Source: Melampsora larici-populina 98AG31
Lineage: Eukaryota; Basidiomycota; Pucciniomycetes; Pucciniales; Melampsoraceae
Direction of reading: 5' to 3'
Assembly: GCF_000204055.1 (NCBI RefSeq)
Contig: NW_006768792.1
Span: 855,676-919,675 of the forward strand
Length of the DNA: 64,000 nt
A program made the translations under genes and the position numbers. This document shows positions 1 through 9,842 of this stretch, one piece after another (position 1 is the first letter of the stretch; the number at the start of each line of letters is the position of its first letter). Under the pieces are notes generated by a model, which saw only the letters and a program-made list of their open reading frames with translations, made no database searches and was not told the DNA's origin.

Positions 1-279
1 AAAGATTTCAGGATAATGAATAAAGGATGAATGATTTGATAATTAATATTTTTATAAGATTTTATAATATGGATTGGGAAAATAGGGAATTGATAATTCA
101 TCCTATCCATCCAATTCATCATGACATCATATCTAATTACTTATGAGATGAGTATAAGATGAGTGTTGTCTGAAAGGATTGGATGGAGTTGCTGTGACCC
201 GGTTATTGCATTATCCGAAACCCTTTCCCGTCCCATTCCCATTTGTCAATACGTGTACCGACTCCTAGGAGTATCATTA
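1..279. other. AT-rich stretch, no gene seen
   Basis: No convincing coding region. On the minus strand the reading frame of the copia-like gag remnant continues a few codons into this stretch before a stop, so part of it may belong to that decayed element. The first 120 bases hold imperfect AT-rich palindromic sequence. Confidence 0.4.
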
Positions 280-1095
280 CACTACAAGAAAGATAATATT
301 TTCTGGGCAGAAAATTAAATTATTGATACACAAAAATATTGAGAGGCCAGGAGGAGAGCAAAAAATGAATAAAAATATGCATCTTGTTCCCTGCGTTGAG
401 AACTTCACTCTGCATATTGTTCCGTATTTTTACAGTCCATATTGATAAGTGTACTAACAATAAACCTTCACAATCATGCAATTACAACCTGTAACAAGCA
501 CTGAAATTTGGCTCATTAGTGTTTAGAGAAACTTTTGATTTCTGAAAATACTCATAACTTTTTCAATTCCGGTCCAAAACGCTCGATTTTGGGTGCATTG
601 GTAAGCTGGAATTGTCCTCCAAATAGTTCATAATAGGACCACACAGCATGCTGGTCTGCTAAAAAAGATATCATCTTGTTTATACATTTGTACATACAGA
701 TCCATAGAATGATTGTCATACTAGCTACATAGTTCTTGATCTTATGAAAGTTCGAGAGGAAGAGTTCAGCTTTCCAATGCACTTAAAATCGAGTGTTTTG
801 AGGCAGATTTGACAAAGCTATAGGTGTTTTCAGAAATCAAAAGTTTCTCTAAACACTAATGAGCCAAATTTCAGTGCTTGTTACAGGTTGTAATTGGATG
901 ATTATGAAGGTTTATTGTTAGTACACTTATCAATACGGACTGTAAAAATATGGAAAAATATGGATAGTGAAGCTCTCACCGCAGGGAACAAGATGCATAT
1001 TTTTATTTATTTTTTGCCCTTCTCCTGGCCTCTCAATATTTTTGTGTATCAATAATTTAATTTTCTGCCCAGAAAATATTATATTTTGTGTAGTG
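280..1095. mobile_element. CACTA-type foldback MITE, 816 bp
   Basis: The two ends are long inverted repeats of about 270 bp: 280-548 matches the reverse complement of 830-1095 with few differences. The left end reads CACTACAAGAAAG and the right end, reverse complemented, CACTACACAAAAT. Both ends are flanked by TTA (277-279 and 1096-1098), a 3-bp target duplication as expected for CACTA/CMC transposons. The unique centre (about 550-830) has no significant ORF, so the element is non-autonomous. It sits inside a copia-like gag reading frame. PIF/Harbinger elements also duplicate TWA, but the CACTA terminus argues for CMC. Confidence 0.85.
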
Positions 1096-1226
1096 TTAGT
1101 GAGAAAATTCAGTAAACCCCTAGTTTGAAGCGCGAAGTGTAAGCGCTTATTCCAATGAGGAAATTGGACATCGGTGAGTTGAGGGATTGTGATTTTATCA
1201 TCAGCAAAATTGGTCGAGGTTGCCAT
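1096..1226 (-). pseudogene. Ty1/copia-like gag N-terminus, interrupted
   Basis: An ATG at 1226 (minus) opens about 43 codons that resemble the start of a copia-type gag: a short polar leader, then a segment with an F-P-x-W-x-x-R core and a following TRGLL motif. The frame runs into the CACTA-type MITE at its TTA target site. Without the MITE it would continue about a dozen codons and reach a stop, so it was already a remnant or the downstream part is lost. No copia protease, integrase or reverse transcriptase is seen. Confidence 0.5.
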
Positions 1227-1278
1227 GATTGAAGATGAATCAGTGATAATAAAATCTTGAGTAGAAGTAGTAGCTGGA

Positions 1279-1779
1279 TGAACAGTCCTTCTACTCCTCT
1301 ATTGGAGTGTGCGCATAAGCTAGAGAAGTATGCTCTCTCTAAGGTTTGGGACTGCAGTGTCGGACCTCTACTAGAATCCCTTCACTTGCCGTCACTTCTA
1401 GGCTATCGGTTAGTCTAGGAGGGAAGACGAGTGGTTTGGGGGGGCCCCTCGGGGCCTCTCTCGGGTCTTCAACTAGACTCTCAAGGGCTATCGTATGCCT
1501 TGATTGATCCAGTAAAGGATGAGAGGCCTGAGGGGGGGATTACTACCTGATGCAGAGGATAGGAGCTGTCAGACCCCGTTTTCTGGGCATCGTGTTCAGA
1601 GCTCTGACAAGCACCCCTTCCTCTGAATTCGGTGCCCCCTTTTTCTTTTCCCGGTCGATGCATGTTCCACTGGATTCAATGGATTTGGATTCAATGGGCT
1701 CACTTTCACTCAGTTCAAACTTTGCTGATCTTTTTAATTATGAACCACGTGAATCGTTCACGCAACATATAATTGTTCA
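1279..1779 (-). repeat. Putative copia-like LTR (about 501 bp)
   Basis: The segment begins TGAACAG and ends TTGTTCA on the plus strand, giving 6-bp inverted termini TGAACA/TGTTCA as in LTRs. It lies just upstream (minus sense) of the copia-like gag start, where a 5' LTR belongs. No second copy is in the window, so the identification rests on termini and position only. Confidence 0.4.
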
Positions 1780-1846
1780 CCTCTCTTCTCTCAACTCATT
1801 CTCGGAGATTAGCAGGACACTTTCTCTCTTTCAAAACTTTATATAA

Positions 1847-2989
1847 TTAATTTCTAAGCTTCTGTAACGTATTCACTATCTCGACCTTCTCCTCCTTGGA
1901 GTATTCTCTAATATACCTCTTATATGAGGTACCTATCCAACGACCTTGTTGTTTTATACTCTCAATCAACGAACCATGGAAATTTAAGAGCGAAGCTCCT
2001 CCAACACGAAAAGAATGCCCTGTCGGCCCTTCTGAGCCATTCCGCTTCCAAACTTCGCTTAAGCATTTCATCACTTCTGATTTTGACAGTATCCACCTTT
2101 CTCTGTCTCTCATATACGAGAACAAAGGGTCAGTTTTCTTTATTCTGTTTAATTTCACGGTTCGTTCCAAGGCGCGTACCGGGTCTAGTGAGGTTGGTTG
2201 TTTCTTCAAAATTAGGTACTGAATCTCATTTTGTTTTGCTGTTTTCGCCTCGTGGATCGCTAACTCTAGGCTTCCGGTGTCTTTTACCAGCACTAAATCA
2301 TTCAACACCGGGATTTTCTTCGACGGATTGTCCGAAACTAGCTCTCCTAGTCTCGCTAGGCCCCAAAACGCCACCAACGCGACTGCTACAATTGCTGTTG
2401 CTTTGTTGCCTTTCCCTTCTAATTCATTTGCGACTTGACTGAGGTGAGATATTAAAACTGGCTCTTTTTCACCATTTTTCTCCGGGAGAACTTGTTCGGA
2501 CTGCTCTGATGTTGATTGTTTCTTTTCTTTCTTGTACTTTTTGGACGCTTTTAATATCAGTTTTGTGAAGTCTTCGTCAATATCTGGAAATTGACATTGG
2601 TGTAATTTATGCCACGCTTTTAACCCGACTAGGTACTTCCCAATGGCGTCGGACTTCACCGCTTCATTTGATGTCTCCTCTGGGTTCTTCCTTTCACTTT
2701 CCCACAATAAAAACTCGTAAATCAACTTCTTCGACGCAGGTAAGCATTGGTTCCTTTGTCTACCTTCTTTCTCATTGAACTTTATGTATTTCTTAATTCC
2801 TGAGTTGTATAACTTCATCGTTTCTTCCACCCAGCCACCTCCTGTGATATGTTCGACCAATTGTTCATTTGTCATTGTCTTCACACCATCCGGACCGGTT
2901 TTAAGCTCGTCTAGATTTGGAGGATTCTTGGGTTTCGGATGTTTGGGTTTTCTGTTTGGTTGGTTCATTTCTCTTAAATTCTTGTACAA
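1847..2989 (-). CDS. DIRS tyrosine recombinase (phage-integrase fold)
   Basis: A 380-residue protein expected to integrate circular element DNA by site-specific recombination. The N-terminal half is a helical DNA-binding region rich in Lys/Glu (SAM-like core-binding domain). The C-terminal catalytic domain shows the family residues: an Arg in WGLARLGELV, the H-x-x-R box in GHSFRVGGASLL, and a C-terminal tyrosine in the GTSYKRYIREY segment. It overlaps the upstream RT/RNase H ORF by 89 bp in another frame, typical of DIRS. The frame is complete and the catalytic residues look intact, although the gag upstream is damaged. The start is uncertain, since translation may couple to the RT ORF. Confidence 0.88.
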   Translation of the reverse strand: MYKNLREMNQPNRKPKHPKPKNPPNLDELKTGPDGVKTMTNEQLVEHITGGGWVEETMKLYNSGIKKYIKFNEKEGRQRNQCLPASKKLIYEFLLWESERKNPEETSNEAVKSDAIGKYLVGLKAWHKLHQCQFPDIDEDFTKLILKASKKYKKEKKQSTSEQSEQVLPEKNGEKEPVLISHLSQVANELEGKGNKATAIVAVALVAFWGLARLGELVSDNPSKKIPVLNDLVLVKDTGSLELAIHEAKTAKQNEIQYLILKKQPTSLDPVRALERTVKLNRIKKTDPLFSYMRDRERWILSKSEVMKCLSEVWKRNGSEGPTGHSFRVGGASLLNFHGSLIESIKQQGRWIGTSYKRYIREYSKEEKVEIVNTLQKLRN

Positions 2990-4856
2990 TGAGGCCTTGT
3001 AAGTCTTCAGGAATTGGAATTTGGATCTGATTGTTGAGAGCTTCTTTCGAGTTATCTCCTCTAGACAGTGCGTCTGCGGGGTTCGCTTCCGATGTTACTC
3101 GTTCTCCCTTTATGTCGCACTGGTAATCGGTTAGTAAGTGTTGAATAACTTTCCACTCGTCATTGACCGTTTTATCTTTTGATTTCCGATTCCTGACTAC
3201 CCCTTCCGTAGTCGTATTGTCTGTATGCACTATGAACCGTTTCCCGCCTGTTTCATACCTCTTTCGTAACATCAGGAGTCCTAGCCGAATGATGACTGTT
3301 TCGGCCCAAGTGATTTTCCTTTCTTGGTCGTCTCGATTCAAGTATTTGGTTTGCCATCCTGTTCTTAAGCGAAACATGGCCCACAACGATCCCACCTTTA
3401 CGCCTAAGCCGAATGACGTAGAGGCATCTCCGTACCACCTTACTTCCACCGGTGACTTCTCAGGTAAGATCCTTAGGTTTTCGAAGTTGTTCAAGGTATA
3501 GTCCCAATGTTTTAAATCCTCTCTAACATCTTCTGTGAGTTCTCTTCTGATCCATTGGTTGCCCCATACCTTCTTGTAGTGGTGCATTGATCTCATATAG
3601 GGTTTCATATGCGGAAGAATCAAGATTGTGTGACACAGCCTACCTACCAGGCCTTCGAACTCCTTAAAAGAGATCTTGTCTTTCGTGGCAAGTACCTGTT
3701 TCACTTCTGTTATTCGTTGATCTAATTTCATTTGAGGTAGTCTGACGGTGTGTGATTTGCCGTTCCAGATGAACCCCACATACTTTTGTTCATATGCAAA
3801 CTCATGGTACTTTGTCTCATTTGTCTTCACGCCAAGCCTATCACTGATCTTGACCACATCTTTCATTGTTACCCTTGACTCTGGTCTTTTTAACAGCATA
3901 TTGTCATCGACCCATCGGAAAACCTTTGGGATTGATAGTTGTGCTTGAATCAACTCTTTCCACACGTCGGCCGGTCTACCGAATATTCCGCATCCAGCTA
4001 CACCTCCGAAGGCCACTCTGGTGTCAATCCACAATCTTCCTTCGAACTCTTTTAATATCAAGTAGGGCCATTGATCTGGGTCTGTTGGGATTTGGCGGTA
4101 AGCCTTTTCCCAATCGAATATCGCGAGAAGCCATATGCCTGGGTTTTCCTTAAAGAAGTTTACAACTTTATTGAAGTTGTCCCACGTGGTTTTGAAGTGT
4201 TTCTTATTTACGAACGAATTGACTGATGGTACTCCTTTCTTCCTTCTTGGATAAGACAGGTCGTGTATCACCCTAAATGTTCCATCCCCATTTATTGTAC
4301 TTCCCATCGGACTTGACCTGAAAAACAGGAACCACTCTTTTACTTGAGCATGAGAGAAAGGTCCGTAGATTCTGCCTTCCCTTTTCTCTTTTTCTAATGT
4401 TCTTCTGATTTTTTCTTGCACGTCCGTCGCTGATTTGTGATTATCTGGGGTGTACCATGGCATCTTTCCAATCCGGTGATCCGGTATCCCTTGGGGGAAG
4501 CCGTACTTGAATCCTTTGATGACGTCTTCATACTTGTCTATGAGGCCGGTCAATTCTAATTGGCGTTGCCACTCTCTCACATCCATCTCACAACGGACCC
4601 TACAAGGCCATGGTCGGCCATCTTCTGGTCGATGAATTTTTCTTACATGTAAGCTTTTCAATCTTGCTTTCTCTTCTTCATCGGCACACTCTCTCACTGA
4701 TCCTTCGGACGCACTCTCATCAGACCACTGCAAGGTACAGCAGTCGCTATCTCTGTCAGAGAAGTCTTCGTCCTCAGACGTCGAAACTTCAGAATACGAG
4801 CTGTATGATAGGGGCGAGCTTCTGCTAGGGAAAGGGTAGGCAAGGTGGTAATTCAC
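2901..4856 (-). CDS. DIRS reverse transcriptase / RNase H
   Basis: A 651-residue ORF with an acidic N-terminus, then a DIRS-type reverse transcriptase. Palm motifs include IFDWEKAYRQIP and the catalytic RWVDDNMLL (V-D-D-N, usual for the group). RNase H follows, with WYGDAST, VHTDNTT and the C-terminal NPADALSRG. The first codon of the open frame is GTG and no convincing ATG lies near the N-terminus, so expression is probably by readthrough, reinitiation or splicing from gag. The last 89 bp overlap the recombinase ORF. No stop or frameshift was found inside. Confidence 0.87.
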   Translation of the reverse strand: MNYHLAYPFPSRSSPLSYSSYSEVSTSEDEDFSDRDSDCCTLQWSDESASEGSVRECADEEEKARLKSLHVRKIHRPEDGRPWPCRVRCEMDVREWQRQLELTGLIDKYEDVIKGFKYGFPQGIPDHRIGKMPWYTPDNHKSATDVQEKIRRTLEKEKREGRIYGPFSHAQVKEWFLFFRSSPMGSTINGDGTFRVIHDLSYPRRKKGVPSVNSFVNKKHFKTTWDNFNKVVNFFKENPGIWLLAIFDWEKAYRQIPTDPDQWPYLILKEFEGRLWIDTRVAFGGVAGCGIFGRPADVWKELIQAQLSIPKVFRWVDDNMLLKRPESRVTMKDVVKISDRLGVKTNETKYHEFAYEQKYVGFIWNGKSHTVRLPQMKLDQRITEVKQVLATKDKISFKEFEGLVGRLCHTILILPHMKPYMRSMHHYKKVWGNQWIRRELTEDVREDLKHWDYTLNNFENLRILPEKSPVEVRWYGDASTSFGLGVKVGSLWAMFRLRTGWQTKYLNRDDQERKITWAETVIIRLGLLMLRKRYETGGKRFIVHTDNTTTEGVVRNRKSKDKTVNDEWKVIQHLLTDYQCDIKGERVTSEANPADALSRGDNSKEALNNQIQIPIPEDLQGLIVQEFKRNEPTKQKTQTSETQESSKSRRA

Positions 4857-4993
4857 GTAAGTTATTTTTCTCTCTCACATTGGGTCATTGGTACATTGGA
4901 CGGTTAGGGCACATGGGATGGGACGTGGTTCATAGTTTCTGCAATGGATGTTGCGCTATGGCTTTTATTTCGAGTTCATATGTTGCCGTCTTT

Positions 4994-6319
4994 TTAAGAC
5001 TCACTTCTTCTTCGCACTGTCTTTCGCGTTAGACTTATGGTTATGGTTTGATCTACCGGAATATCCATAATCATCTCTTTTGTCATCTCGGTCATAGCAA
5101 TCTCGTCTGTCATCACAATCGTATTGGCGTGGGGAACATGTCCGTCTCGTAGGTGATCTGGACTTATCTTCTTGTCTCGGAGACCATCGGTCACCTCCAC
5201 TTCTGTAACGGTAATTTGAATCTCTGTCGTCCTCTCTGTCGTACCGATCGTAGTCTCGCTGGTGAAAGTTATTCCGTCCTTGACCTCTCCCTCGCCCTCG
5301 ACCTCTCTTTCCATGGAAACCGCCTCTACCATAACTTTTTGAATAAGAGTTATCCTCCTTTTTGTTTTTGTGGTTTCGTCCTTCCGGTCTGATTTCTCAT
5401 GCCCTTCATTCTTCTCTTTTGTCGCGATCTTAGCTAGCTGAGGATCTTGATCTTGACGTTTTCCCCCTTTGGCGTAGGGGTTGTTGTGACAGTCCCATTC
5501 TCGACACTTGTCTACCGTGCGTCTAGCCTGCTCTTCTATTTTCTTTTGTCGGACTGATGGATCGGATACCTTTCCCCCTTCTACCCGGGTTGTCCAGAAC
5601 TGACGCCTTATCATGATATCGTACCGTAATGCCACCATCCAGTTATCATCGTTTTCAGCTTTCACTCTTTCAACGTTCCTCTTGTGGCCTTCGGATTTCA
5701 GCACCAATCTCTTGAAATGAAACCAATCTCGTAGGTAATCCAAAAACAAGTTGAAACATGTCACCCAGTCGCCATACGTCAACCTCAGTTCTACCGGGTA
5801 AGTTAAACCTTCATATTTGTCTTCATCTGAATCGTCATCATCATCTTTATTCTTCTTTTTCGATGCTTTCCTTCCTTCGATGTTGTGATTTGCTTCCAAC
5901 CATGCTTTATTAAACATTGAAATAGGTACGTGACCCTTAATTTTTCTGATTCTGTTATCCCAGAAAACCGTTAGCTGCGTCATATGGTGGCTCGGTACTT
6001 TTCCATCCGCGAATTCGATGCCATTCTCGACAAAGTCACCTCTGGTACGAGATGGTTCAACTTCATCTATCTCATCTTCCGACATTGGGCGGCCTTGTGG
6101 GATGTGTTTAGCCGCCGTTTTAGGTGGTTTCGATCTTTTGGGATCCCCGGCTGCTTTCGCCGTTTCGAGTCTAGCGTCGGTTCTTGGAGCTCTTGCGCCT
6201 GCTCTCGGTCGTGTTTCGATTTGGGTGTCGACTCGTTCTTGGACAAGAAGTTGGTCGTTTCTTTCGACGGCTAAGACTTGCATCTTTTCTGGGTTGTACC
6301 GCAATAGGTAAGCCGTCAT
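4994..6319 (-). pseudogene. DIRS gag-like ORF with internal frameshift
   Basis: A 441-residue reading from an ATG at 6319; the frame is open upstream to 6622. The middle is gag-like, with an acidic D/E run and the segment YGDWVTCFNLFLDYLRDW, plus one Cys/His cluster (KCREWDCHN). Around 5365-5395 the sensible reading moves to another frame. In the annotated frame the tail is an odd run of Thr/Glu/Ile, while the next frame encodes a Gly-Arg-rich then Arg-Asp-Ser-rich basic tail ending at a TGA at 5001-5003, as expected of a nucleic-acid-binding gag. I read this as a one-nucleotide indel in an A-rich tract, though a recoding site cannot be excluded. Confidence 0.65.
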
Positions 6320-6564
6320 TAACTCGGCGTGTTTCTCGAAGTTTTTATCGTCAAGAGCTGATCTGATGTCGAGTAAGGCCGTTGCCTGGGCTTGCGATGG
6401 TCCCGAAGGGCCTGCTGATGGCTCGCGTTGCCTCCGTTGCTTCCCTGGATGGATTCGAGCGGGATGGGAACGGAATGTAAGTTCCTGTTCTCTCCTCTTT
6501 GTTCTTACGACTTTCGTTAATTTGTAAGGAAAGGATGGTCTTTGACAGCTCTTCGTACCCAGGT

Positions 6565-6683
6565 CCGTTATGGGGACTACCGTATGGGTCTTCTCACCGT
6601 TATGGGGTGAGGTTGTTAGTGTTCATACACTCGTCATTCATGTGACTAGCTGTTATGGGGCCTCTGACATTGCCGTTATAGGG
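6565..6683. repeat. Four copies of a CCGTTATGGGG-like motif
   Basis: Plus-strand 11-mers at 6565-6575 and 6597-6607 (both CCGTTATGGGG), 6650-6660 (CTGTTATGGGG) and 6673-6683 (CCGTTATAGGG). All have the same orientation, with starts 32, 53 and 23 bp apart. They lie in the DIRS gag region between the two gag reading frames. This could be a protein-binding array, or decayed coding sequence with chance similarity. Confidence 0.5.
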
Positions 6684-6896
6684 CTATATTTTTAGTCAGG
6701 TTATCAACGCGGTTACGATTATTACATAGGTTACGTCGTTTGTTTCCTTGGACAGTTCTTGGCCTCTAGCTGGATACAGAAGAAGAAGAAGGCGTAGATC
6801 ACCTCGTAGAGGGGAAGAATAAAGAGGAACGAAAGGACAGAGGAATTTGAATTGAGAGATGTTTTGATTAAATTGACTTTTCTCACCTTTATCTAG

Positions 6897-7052
6897 TTAG
6901 GGGCTTGATATAAGGCCGGTAAGTACTCTCCCGTTGTTTTCTTGATCCTCCGTAGGCTCCACCTTCGCCTTCTTGATTTGTACCCAATCATCATCGTCTT
7001 CACTTGAATCTTCTCTTCTTCGGTAATCTTCCACATACTCTAAGGTACTGTC
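6897..7052 (-). pseudogene. DIRS gag first ORF, 3' fragment beyond the chromovirus
   Basis: The reading continues the frame that starts at 13860 once the chromovirus and MITE are discounted, ending at TAA (6897-6899). It encodes an acidic D/E/S-rich stretch with DDDDWVQIKK. Between this stop and the next gag frame (open from 6622) about 270 bp contain stops; an intron or separate ORFs are both possible. The rest of this interval holds nothing else recognisable. Confidence 0.6.
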
Positions 7053-7221
7053 TGTTATGAGCCATATACAAGGCTATCTACATTATGCTTGTACTGAGAC
7101 TCGTGCTCTCTCATCTGCTGGCTCGAGGATGGCCTGTGCATCCTCACGCTACAATCTCAATACTAGTACTGAAGTACCTTTAGCATCTTCACATTCCCTT
7201 CCACCACCACGAGTCCTTACA
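7053..7221 (+). repeat. 5' LTR of Ty3 chromovirus
   Basis: Begins TGTTATGAGCC and ends GTCCTTACA. It is 169 bp, unusually short but matched exactly in length by the right LTR. The only differences from the other copy are C7102/T12961 and G7125/A12984. Confidence 0.95.
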
Positions 7222-7539
7222 TATTGTAGCGTCTATAATTGGGAATCTGAAGAAGCTAGAGGATCAAGAAGAAAGTCAAGTTATTGAAAGTATCAAGAAT
7301 AAGAAAGCTTATTAAAGTTTAAAGTTTAAAGTTTACCCGGTTAGAAATCAAGTAGTACAAAGAAGATCAATCTGCAAGGTTTAAAAGCAAGATTCAAGAA
7401 CATACAATTTAAATTAGAAAACTCAAACCATTCTAAAGCCGATAGTTCATTCACTCCACATCTCTAAGATCACACTCGATTCACGACGCCGGACTTTACG
7501 CTACCACAGAGCCCGACTTCTACGAGTCACAACTCAGAC

Positions 7540-8646
7540 ATGTTCGAAGATACTGTAGAACCACCCTCCGAAGCCAGAATGTCTAATATAACTCTGGAAG
7601 ATGTAATGAGAGAATTAAGCTTGATGAATACGAAGCTGAATACAGAGACTGAACTCCGGAAGAAAGCTGAGACGGAAAGTCAAGAAGCTAATGCCCAAAG
7701 CAAAGAGTTGGCACAAAAGCTGGCGCAGCTTGAGTCGAATCATAGTCAAGGACAAACTTATGCGACTAGTTCGACCCCTGCAGCCCACCCTCAAGCTCCA
7801 ATTCCGACTCCTTCACATAATAAGCCGCCTAAAATTGCAACTCCAGACAAATTTGATGGATCTAAAGGACCCAAAGCTGAGGTTTTTATGAACCAAATCG
7901 GACTCTACATGAAAATGGATGCCTCTTTGTTTACCGACGAACAATCACAAGTGACTTTTGCGTTGTCCTATATGACGGGAAAAGCAAGCATTTGGAGTCA
8001 GGCCATTACCGATCAACTACTTGACCCGGAGAGAACTCATCTAGTCAACTGGGCCAAATTTATTCAGTCTTTCCGTGCGACCTTCTTTGACACAGAACGA
8101 GTATCTAAGGCCAAAAGAGAAATTCGAGCTCTCAAACAAATCCGTTCTGTCTCTGACTATTGGATCCGTTTCTCCGAACTTTCTCTTATTGTCAAGTGGT
8201 CTGAGAACATCCTTCTTTCTCAATTTGAACAAGGTTTAAAACCGGAAATTGCCATCTATATGATCAACGAGACATTTGAAGAAGTTGAGAAAATGGCGCA
8301 TATGGCCATTAAAATTGACAATAAACTCCACAAACGCCACAACAAATCGAACTATACGCCTATTTCACCTGCAACTCCGCACATTAGCGCAACTGACCCT
8401 GATGCTATGGACTGCTCCGCGTATCGTCTAAACATTTCATCTGACGAGTACAATCGACGAGGTACCACAGGGTCGTGCTACAGTTGTGGGAGTCCTGATC
8501 ATTTCATTGGAAGCTGTCCTAAAGTAAAGAAACATAGGGGGTATGGAGGATTTAGAGGTGGAAGTAACAGAGGAAGCGAGATGAGTAGATTAAGAGCAAG
8601 AGTGGCGGAATTAGATAGTCAGTTATCAGAAGTGAAAGGGAAGTAG
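7540..8646 (+). CDS. Ty3 chromovirus Gag
   Basis: A 368-residue capsid/nucleocapsid protein starting at ATG 7540. Residues about 15-70 form a charged coiled coil; 70-100 are Pro/Ser/Thr-rich. A retrotransposon gag capsid domain follows, with FDGSKGPKAEVFMNQIGLYM and later YWIRFSELS. One CCHC zinc knuckle sits near residue 313 (CYSCGSPDHFIGSC, C-x2-C-x4-H-x4-C), followed by a Gly/Arg-rich stretch. It ends TAG at 8644-8646. The pol frame opens only at 8667 in the minus-one-equivalent frame, so no gag-pol overlap remains. Confidence 0.93.
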   Translation: MFEDTVEPPSEARMSNITLEDVMRELSLMNTKLNTETELRKKAETESQEANAQSKELAQKLAQLESNHSQGQTYATSSTPAAHPQAPIPTPSHNKPPKIATPDKFDGSKGPKAEVFMNQIGLYMKMDASLFTDEQSQVTFALSYMTGKASIWSQAITDQLLDPERTHLVNWAKFIQSFRATFFDTERVSKAKREIRALKQIRSVSDYWIRFSELSLIVKWSENILLSQFEQGLKPEIAIYMINETFEEVEKMAHMAIKIDNKLHKRHNKSNYTPISPATPHISATDPDAMDCSAYRLNISSDEYNRRGTTGSCYSCGSPDHFIGSCPKVKKHRGYGGFRGGSNRGSEMSRLRARVAELDSQLSEVKGK

Positions 8647-8666
8647 AAAGAGGAGGGAAGGTCTGA

Positions 8667-9842
8667 AGTGTCAAAAAATGGAGAAGCTCGGGATTGTTAG
8701 TTGTGCCTCCCCCGAGCAAATCTTGTTTAGAAGCAGAAGTTGGAATTATTGATAGCCTTGAAATGATAGATACGCGTCTTATTGAAAATGTCCAACTTCT
8801 CGACCCTAATTCTGACACAACCATCACCGCTAGAGTCTTAAATGATAGTGGTGCGACACACGAAGCCATTAGCCTCAAGTTTGTGGAGAAACACAAACTG
8901 CACATTGACCCCTTGCCCAAATCACATAGTGTCACTGGATTCAGTGGACACGAAACACAGGTAACTCACACGGGAGATTACTGTGTCAATCACGAGCATC
9001 AGACCACGACTTTTATCATCACTCAGTTGCGAGACAAGTATGATGCAATCCTTGGCATGCCATGGATCAAAAGAAACTCGAATATCATTGATTGGAAAGA
9101 AAGCAAATTGAAGACACAAGCCAATCACATTGTAATGTCAACGCCGCAACTAGCCTTCATGGACCCTGGAATGGAGCCTGTAAGGCACGCTAGGCACAGT
9201 GACACGGGGGTTGAGTTCAGTAATGACTCGGTAAAACCCCCGCAATGTGAGTATTTCACGATTCCTAACCCACCCGTTGAAGAAGCACTTTGCAAGCTTA
9301 AACAACATTTAGAACTTGAAGTCAAACCACCGGTAAACTCGATGAGCGGAAAAGAATCACAAACACCTGCAGATGTTACCTTGACATCTTTGTCCAATCC
9401 GAAAAACACCTCTACGAACCTCAGCGAGGAAAAGGAGAGGAATGCTAGGAAAAGTGACATGGGGGTTGAGATCAGTAATGACTCATTAAAACCCCCGCAG
9501 AGTGAGTTTGCTATTGATATGAGGCCCTTACCCAAAGAACCACTGAAAAAGCAGTCACGCCTTCTACAGAAACCACCAGGAACAGTCCCGAAGCCTATAC
9601 CTCGACCACCGAAGATGAAGCTGTATACTCAAGCACTCCGGTCGTCAGGAATCGCGATACCTGAAGTACACACGATGAAAGCATCATGGAATTTATCAGC
9701 ACGCCTATCAGCAGATCAAGACAAGAACAAGCCAGAACAGTCAGCAACAGAACTTGTCCCGGAATGTTATCACGACTACCTAGACATGTTCGAAAAAAGC
9801 AAGGCAAATGGACTACCACCTCACCGAGTCTATGACTTTTGA
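8667..9842 (+). CDS. Ty3 chromovirus Pol, protease part
   Basis: The frame is open from 8667 without an ATG, implying expression by recoding or reinitiation after gag. An aspartic protease is marked by LNDSGATHEAIS (catalytic D-S-G, about 59 residues in) and the ILGMPWI flap-side motif. A long Pro-rich linker follows with two near-duplicate blocks (around 9193-9245 and 9446-9500), each containing S-N-D-S-x-K-P-P-Q. It ends at TGA 9840-9842 exactly where the frame should continue into RT; the following frame is the same. Confidence 0.85.
   Translation, partial: SVKKWRSSGLLVVPPPSKSCLEAEVGIIDSLEMIDTRLIENVQLLDPNSDTTITARVLNDSGATHEAISLKFVEKHKLHIDPLPKSHSVTGFSGHETQVTHTGDYCVNHEHQTTTFIITQLRDKYDAILGMPWIKRNSNIIDWKESKLKTQANHIVMSTPQLAFMDPGMEPVRHARHSDTGVEFSNDSVKPPQCEYFTIPNPPVEEALCKLKQHLELEVKPPVNSMSGKESQTPADVTLTSLSNPKNTSTNLSEEKERNARKSDMGVEISNDSLKPPQSEFAIDMRPLPKEPLKKQSRLLQKPPGTVPKPIPRPPKMKLYTQALRSSGIAIPEVHTMKASWNLSARLSADQDKNKPEQSATELVPECYHDYLDMFEKSKANGLPPHRVYDF

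Noticed and set aside
280..1095. PIF/Harbinger assignment from the TTA target
   Set aside because: The termini begin CACTAC, typical of CACTA/CMC elements; TWA targets alone are not decisive.
1924..2442. Plus-strand ORFs opposite the DIRS recombinase and RT
   Set aside because: Antisense shadows without domains or start context.
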